Positions 61,465-64,000 of a stretch of 64,000 bases of DNA are shown here, piece after piece (the stretch's first letter is position 1; every line of letters begins with the position of its first letter). The translations under genes and the position numbers were made by a program. The notes under the pieces are model-generated. The model ran no database searches. It was not told the origin of the DNA and was given only the letters and a program-made list of their open reading frames with translations. The DNA comes from Streptosporangium sp. NBC_01495 (GTDB lineage: Bacteria > Actinomycetota > Actinomycetes > Streptosporangiales > Streptosporangiaceae): positions 1 through 64,000 of the forward strand of contig NZ_CP109430.1 in assembly GCF_036250735.1 (NCBI RefSeq), in the 5' to 3' direction.

Positions 61465-61503
61465 GCCGGGCTGTTCGTCGTCTCCTTCGCCCTTGGGCCG
61501 ATC
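61465..61503. repeat. 39-bp repeat, copy B (permease 3'-end fragment)
   Basis: Encodes AGLFVVSFALGPI in the forward frame, 36/39 identical to 58572-58610, but outside any permease gene. It may be a relic of the insertion of the regulator-protease module or of a lost second permease. Confidence 0.85.
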
Positions 61504-61535
61504 CGGGCATCACCGAAACTTCGAGGACGAGGTGC

Positions 61536-61578
61536 GGCCGTCACGGCGGGGTCCGAGAAACGGTCACCGTGACGGCCG
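61536..61578. terminator. Hairpin between module and secreted-protein gene
   Basis: Arms cggccgtcacgg (61536-61547) and ccgtgacggccg (61567-61578), 12 bp perfect, 19-base loop. It lies 25 bp after the minus-strand secreted-protein gene and could end its transcription. Confidence 0.6.
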
Positions 61579-61603
61579 TGCGTGCCTTCCCGTGCCGTCG
61601 TGC

Positions 61604-62182
61604 TCAGCGCCTCCTGAGGTCACCGGGGAGCAGTCCCGCGCGGTACGCCTTGAGGACGGCGTCGGATTCGGCCTGGGTGAGCGTGCCGCCGGTGACGGCT
61701 GCCTTCAGCCGTTCGGCCAGGGCCGCCTCGGCCTTGGCGCCGAGCTGCCGATGGAGCGTCTCCAGCGCGGCGGCGACCTTGTCCGTCGTGAGGCCGAGCT
61801 TGGCGGCCAGGGCTTCGGCCTGCTTCCCCAGGGCGGCCTTCCTGGCCTCGTCCTGCGGGGCGGCCTGCCCGGGGGTCTTGAGGAGCCGGCCCGGCCGGCC
61901 CTCCTCTCTGACCTCCTCCAGGGCCGTGGTGACCTTGTCCTTGTCGAGACCGAGGATCTCGGCGAGCTTGGCGGCCATCTCCCCGTGGCCGCCACGGCCG
62001 TCACGGCCACCACGGCCACCGCGCGGGCCGTGCTCCGTGCCGTCGGAGGCGGTGCCGGGGGTCGCCGAGGACGACGGCGCGGGGGTGGGGCTGGTCGCCC
62101 AGGCCGCCACGGGGACGGCCAGCCCGCCGGCCAGAGCGGTACCGACGCCGGCGATGATGATCATGCGCTTGGTGCGGTTCAT
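61604..62182 (-). CDS. Secreted small helical repeat protein
   Basis: A 192-residue exported protein. The signal peptide spans MNRTKRMIIIAGVGTALAGG and on to about residue 30 (VAAWATS). A Ser/Pro/Thr then Gly-Arg-rich segment follows (GPRGGRGGRDGRGGHGE). Two similar helical units, LAEILGLDKDKVTTALEEV and LAAKLGLTTDKVAAALETL, follow, and a third lies near LAERLKAAVTGGTLTQAE. The D/T-K/D-rich loops hint at ion binding but are not EF hands. AAGGAG is five bases before the ATG. Function unknown. Confidence 0.78.
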   Translation of the reverse strand: MNRTKRMIIIAGVGTALAGGLAVPVAAWATSPTPAPSSSATPGTASDGTEHGPRGGRGGRDGRGGHGEMAAKLAEILGLDKDKVTTALEEVREEGRPGRLLKTPGQAAPQDEARKAALGKQAEALAAKLGLTTDKVAAALETLHRQLGAKAEAALAERLKAAVTGGTLTQAESDAVLKAYRAGLLPGDLRRR

Positions 62183-62502
62183 GTGACTCCTTGTCCGATG
62201 TGGAGCACTTACCGGACCGATGGTCGGGCGACCACATGAGACACCCCTCATCCCAAGCTGAGAATCCGATGAGATCCGGCGCCACACGGAGGCGAGAAGC
62301 CAGGCGGGGCCTCGCCGTTTCTGTCGTTCCCTGTCTCTACGGTCGGTCATATGAGATCGAGCCCATCCGCCGTTCGGGGGGTCCGCACGGTTCTTGCCGT
62401 TCGGCGGACGCCCGGCGGCCCGCGCCGTCGGGAGGCCGCGACCCGTCGCGGGGCGTGGGATGGCCGATCCTCCGCAGGAGCAAGAGCCACGAAGGAGATA
62501 AA
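62183..62502. other. Divergent intergenic region
   Basis: About 320 bp between the secreted-protein gene and the PNPOx gene. No gene or clear promoter recognised. Confidence 0.4.
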
Positions 62503-63009
62503 ATGGCCGACAGGCAGCCGGTGACGGAGCTGGACGCTCGGTTCAGTGCCGACGGAGCGACCCCCGCGGAGTGGGAAGAGGGGCGCGAGCAGCTGGAGAG
62601 CGCGGAGGTTTACTGGTTGGCGACCGTGCGTCCCGGCGGGCGCCCGCACGTCACCCCGGTGATCGCGGTCTGGCTGGACGGCTCGCTGCACTTCTGCACG
62701 GGCCCGGCGGAGCGCAAGGCCAAGAATCTCGAGAGCAACCAGCACTGCGTCCTCACCACCGGGCGCAACGCTCTCGGCGAGGGGCTCGACGTCGTGGTGG
62801 AGGGCGACGCCGTGCGGGTGAGTGACGACGCCGTGCTCCGGCGCATCGCCGACGCGTACGAGGCGAAGTACGGTCCCGACTGGCGTTTCGAGGTGCGCGA
62901 CGGCTGCTTCGAGGGCGACGGCGGTGCGGCCCTGGTGTACGAGGTCGCCCCCGCGAAGGCCTTCGGCTTTCGCAAGGGGAAGTACAGCCAGACCCGCTGG
63001 CGCTTCTAG
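62503..63009 (+). CDS. Pyridoxamine 5'-phosphate oxidase-fold protein
   Basis: A 168-residue split-barrel flavin-binding protein. YWLATVRPGGRPHVTPVIAV is the family start, followed by LHFCTGPAERKAKNLESN and HCVLTTG, typical of F420- or FMN-dependent PNPOx-like oxidoreductases of actinobacteria. AAGGAGAT lies at ideal distance from the ATG. Not the pyridoxine biosynthesis enzyme itself; substrate unknown. Confidence 0.9.
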   Translation: MADRQPVTELDARFSADGATPAEWEEGREQLESAEVYWLATVRPGGRPHVTPVIAVWLDGSLHFCTGPAERKAKNLESNQHCVLTTGRNALGEGLDVVVEGDAVRVSDDAVLRRIADAYEAKYGPDWRFEVRDGCFEGDGGAALVYEVAPAKAFGFRKGKYSQTRWRF

Positions 63010-63195
63010 CGGGCGTCGCCTCGCGCGGCGGATCCCCGGGTTTCCGGGGCCGGCGGGGTCGCCGGTCGCGGAAACTTCGAGGGAGGCGCCGGGCGCTCCG
63101 GGCGGGGTTTTGGCGATCCCCCATCTGTCTGGCACGCTGTACGGCCCGCCCGAGAAGGAAACCCGCTGGAGGGAATCACGTGCATTCGTATATAG

Positions 63196-63221
63196 TTAGC
63201 AAAGGTAATGACCTACGCTAA
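63196..63221. promoter_or_regulatory. Palindrome overlapping the MarR start codon
   Basis: A 26-bp imperfect palindrome with perfect outer arms ttagc and gctaa and inner aggt/acct. A -10-like tatagt (63191-63196) adjoins it, so bound MarR would block its own promoter. Confidence 0.6.
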
Positions 63222-63676
63222 TGAATCACCCCAGGAAGGACCCCGTCGCGAACCTGCGCAGCGACGCCGGTCTGGCTTCGGCTCTGCGCGTGTCACTGGC
63301 ACGACTGAACAGACGCCTGCGCAGGCAGGCCGCGGTGCACTCGCTGACGCCCACCCAGCTCGCGACGCTCGCCGCCGTAGAACGGCATTCCGGGATAACC
63401 CCCGGCGAATTGGCCGAGCTGGAGAAGGTCCAGCCGCCCTCGATGACACGCGTGATCGCCGTGCTGGCCGAGCGGGAGCTGGTGTCACGTACACCGCACC
63501 CGACCGATCGGCGCCAGGTGACCGTGGGCGTGACCGAGCAGGGCTCAACGCTGCTGAGGGAGGAGCGGCGCCTCAAGGAGGCGTGGCTGACGCAGCGGCT
63601 GAAGGAGCTGACACCCGAGGAGAGGGCAACGCTCCGGCAGGCGGCTCCAATACTGGAGAAGCTCAGCCGGATCTAG
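63221..63676 (+). CDS. MarR-family transcriptional regulator
   Basis: A 151-residue MarR dimer. The winged helix is complete: TPTQLATLAAVERHSGITPG, ELAELEKVQPPSMTRVIAVL and the wing SRTPHPTDRRQVTVGVTEQG. Flanking helices dimerise. The palindrome at its start suggests autoregulation, and the next gene, an MFS transporter, is a likely target. The ribosome-binding site is weak. Confidence 0.94.
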   Translation: MNHPRKDPVANLRSDAGLASALRVSLARLNRRLRRQAAVHSLTPTQLATLAAVERHSGITPGELAELEKVQPPSMTRVIAVLAERELVSRTPHPTDRRQVTVGVTEQGSTLLREERRLKEAWLTQRLKELTPEERATLRQAAPILEKLSRI

Positions 63677-63936
63677 CCGACCCCGAGGAACCCGGAGCCC
63701 CGGCGGTCCCGGCCGACACCGGGGCGTCCGCCGCGCCGGGCGGAGAACCGGGCGCGAAGCCGGACCTGGAGTCCGGTGAGCGACCGGCTGGGAGCCCGGC
63801 CGGGAAGCCCGGCCGGAAGATCGGGCTGCGGGCGAGGGTCCGGCGGCGGCGGGCCGCGAGGGCCGCCGCCACCGCGAGCGAGTTCCAGGCCACGGAGAGC
63901 GGGACGGCCCAGCCCGTGCCCGAGACGCGGGGCGGG

Positions 63937-64000
63937 ATGTTCCGGTCCCTGCGCGTCTACAACTACCGGCTGTTCGCGGCCGGGGGCGTGGTCTCCAACG
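63937..64000 (+). CDS. MFS transporter, N-terminal fragment (cut by window end)
   Basis: Starts MFRSLRVYNYRLFAAGGVVS, the typical N-terminus of actinobacterial MFS drug-efflux proteins, and runs off the window. The same frame is open upstream through a proline-rich stretch to before 63600, so the true start may be earlier and could overlap the marR gene. Probably controlled by MarR. Confidence 0.7.
   Translation, partial: MFRSLRVYNYRLFAAGGVVSN

Larger units (their letters stand above)
61312..61603. other. Intergenic region with repeat copy B
   Basis: No gene is supported. It contains the second copy of the permease-end repeat and a hairpin (see separate entries). Confidence 0.5.

Noticed and set aside
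63663..63893. Minus-strand 76-codon frame
   Set aside because: It is antisense to the proline-rich open frame before the MFS start and has no ribosome-binding site or family.

Overview
The window is a high-GC actinomycete chromosome segment. The 16S rRNA reads like family Streptosporangiaceae (Streptosporangium/Nonomuraea type; my reading, not a database match). Supporting signs are the spacer without tRNAs, the 'gagaactcaac' rrn leader, GTG/TTG starts, and actinobacteria-restricted families (DUF3263, DUF3027, DUF2530, DUF1707, SepF, bacterial XPB, CtpE). No phage, IS element, CRISPR array or tRNA gene was found.

Layout. 1-5.5 kb: a complete rrn operon (16S-23S-5S) with a 23S processing stem and terminator. 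5.6-15.4 kb: PhzF-like isomerase, SepF-like protein, a repeat-bearing membrane protein, a ctpE-argS pair joined by an ATGA overlap, plsX and a DUF1707 protein. 15.5-19.7 kb: a KamA-family radical SAM enzyme behind two palindromes, a PEBP-like protein and a Wzm/Wzt-type polysaccharide exporter. 20.2-25.9 kb: a five-gene oligopeptide ABC operon. 26-32.9 kb: a secreted glycine-rich repeat protein, SAM hydroxide adenosyltransferase, trehalose synthesis genes (otsA, otsB) and an ECF-type sigma factor.

33.0-34.8 kb holds the most interesting system: a SAM-I riboswitch, whose P1 stem runs into the ribosome-binding site, precedes a threonine-synthase-like PLP enzyme with a zinc-ribbon-like N-terminus. 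Next comes a MoaD/ThiS-type sulfur carrier ending in GG. SAM control of a threonine-synthase homologue paired with a sulfur carrier fits homocysteine (methionine) synthesis from O-phosphohomoserine better than threonine synthesis. 35-37.6 kb follows with a cold-shock gene and groEL under tandem CIRCE operators.

37.6-58.7 kb is conserved actinobacterial core: HelD/HelR-type RNA polymerase-associated helicase, bacterial XPB helicase, a Helicase_C_3/WYL protein, a second cold-shock protein with a C-terminal extension, MFS exporter, DUF3027 protein, a large sacsin/Hsp90-like ATPase-fold protein, HTH regulators, DUF2530 and an NCS2 purine permease. 58.8-61.3 kb is an accessory module of three overlapping minus-strand genes: coiled-coil HTH regulator, two-domain retropepsin-like protease, and the C-terminal half of an archaeal-type ATPase that keeps a PD-(D/E)XK-like motif. 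It is flanked by a 39-bp imperfect repeat of the permease 3' end. 61.6-64 kb has a small secreted protein, a PNPOx-fold enzyme and a MarR regulator with an operator at its start codon. It ends in the first codons of an MFS transporter cut by the window edge.
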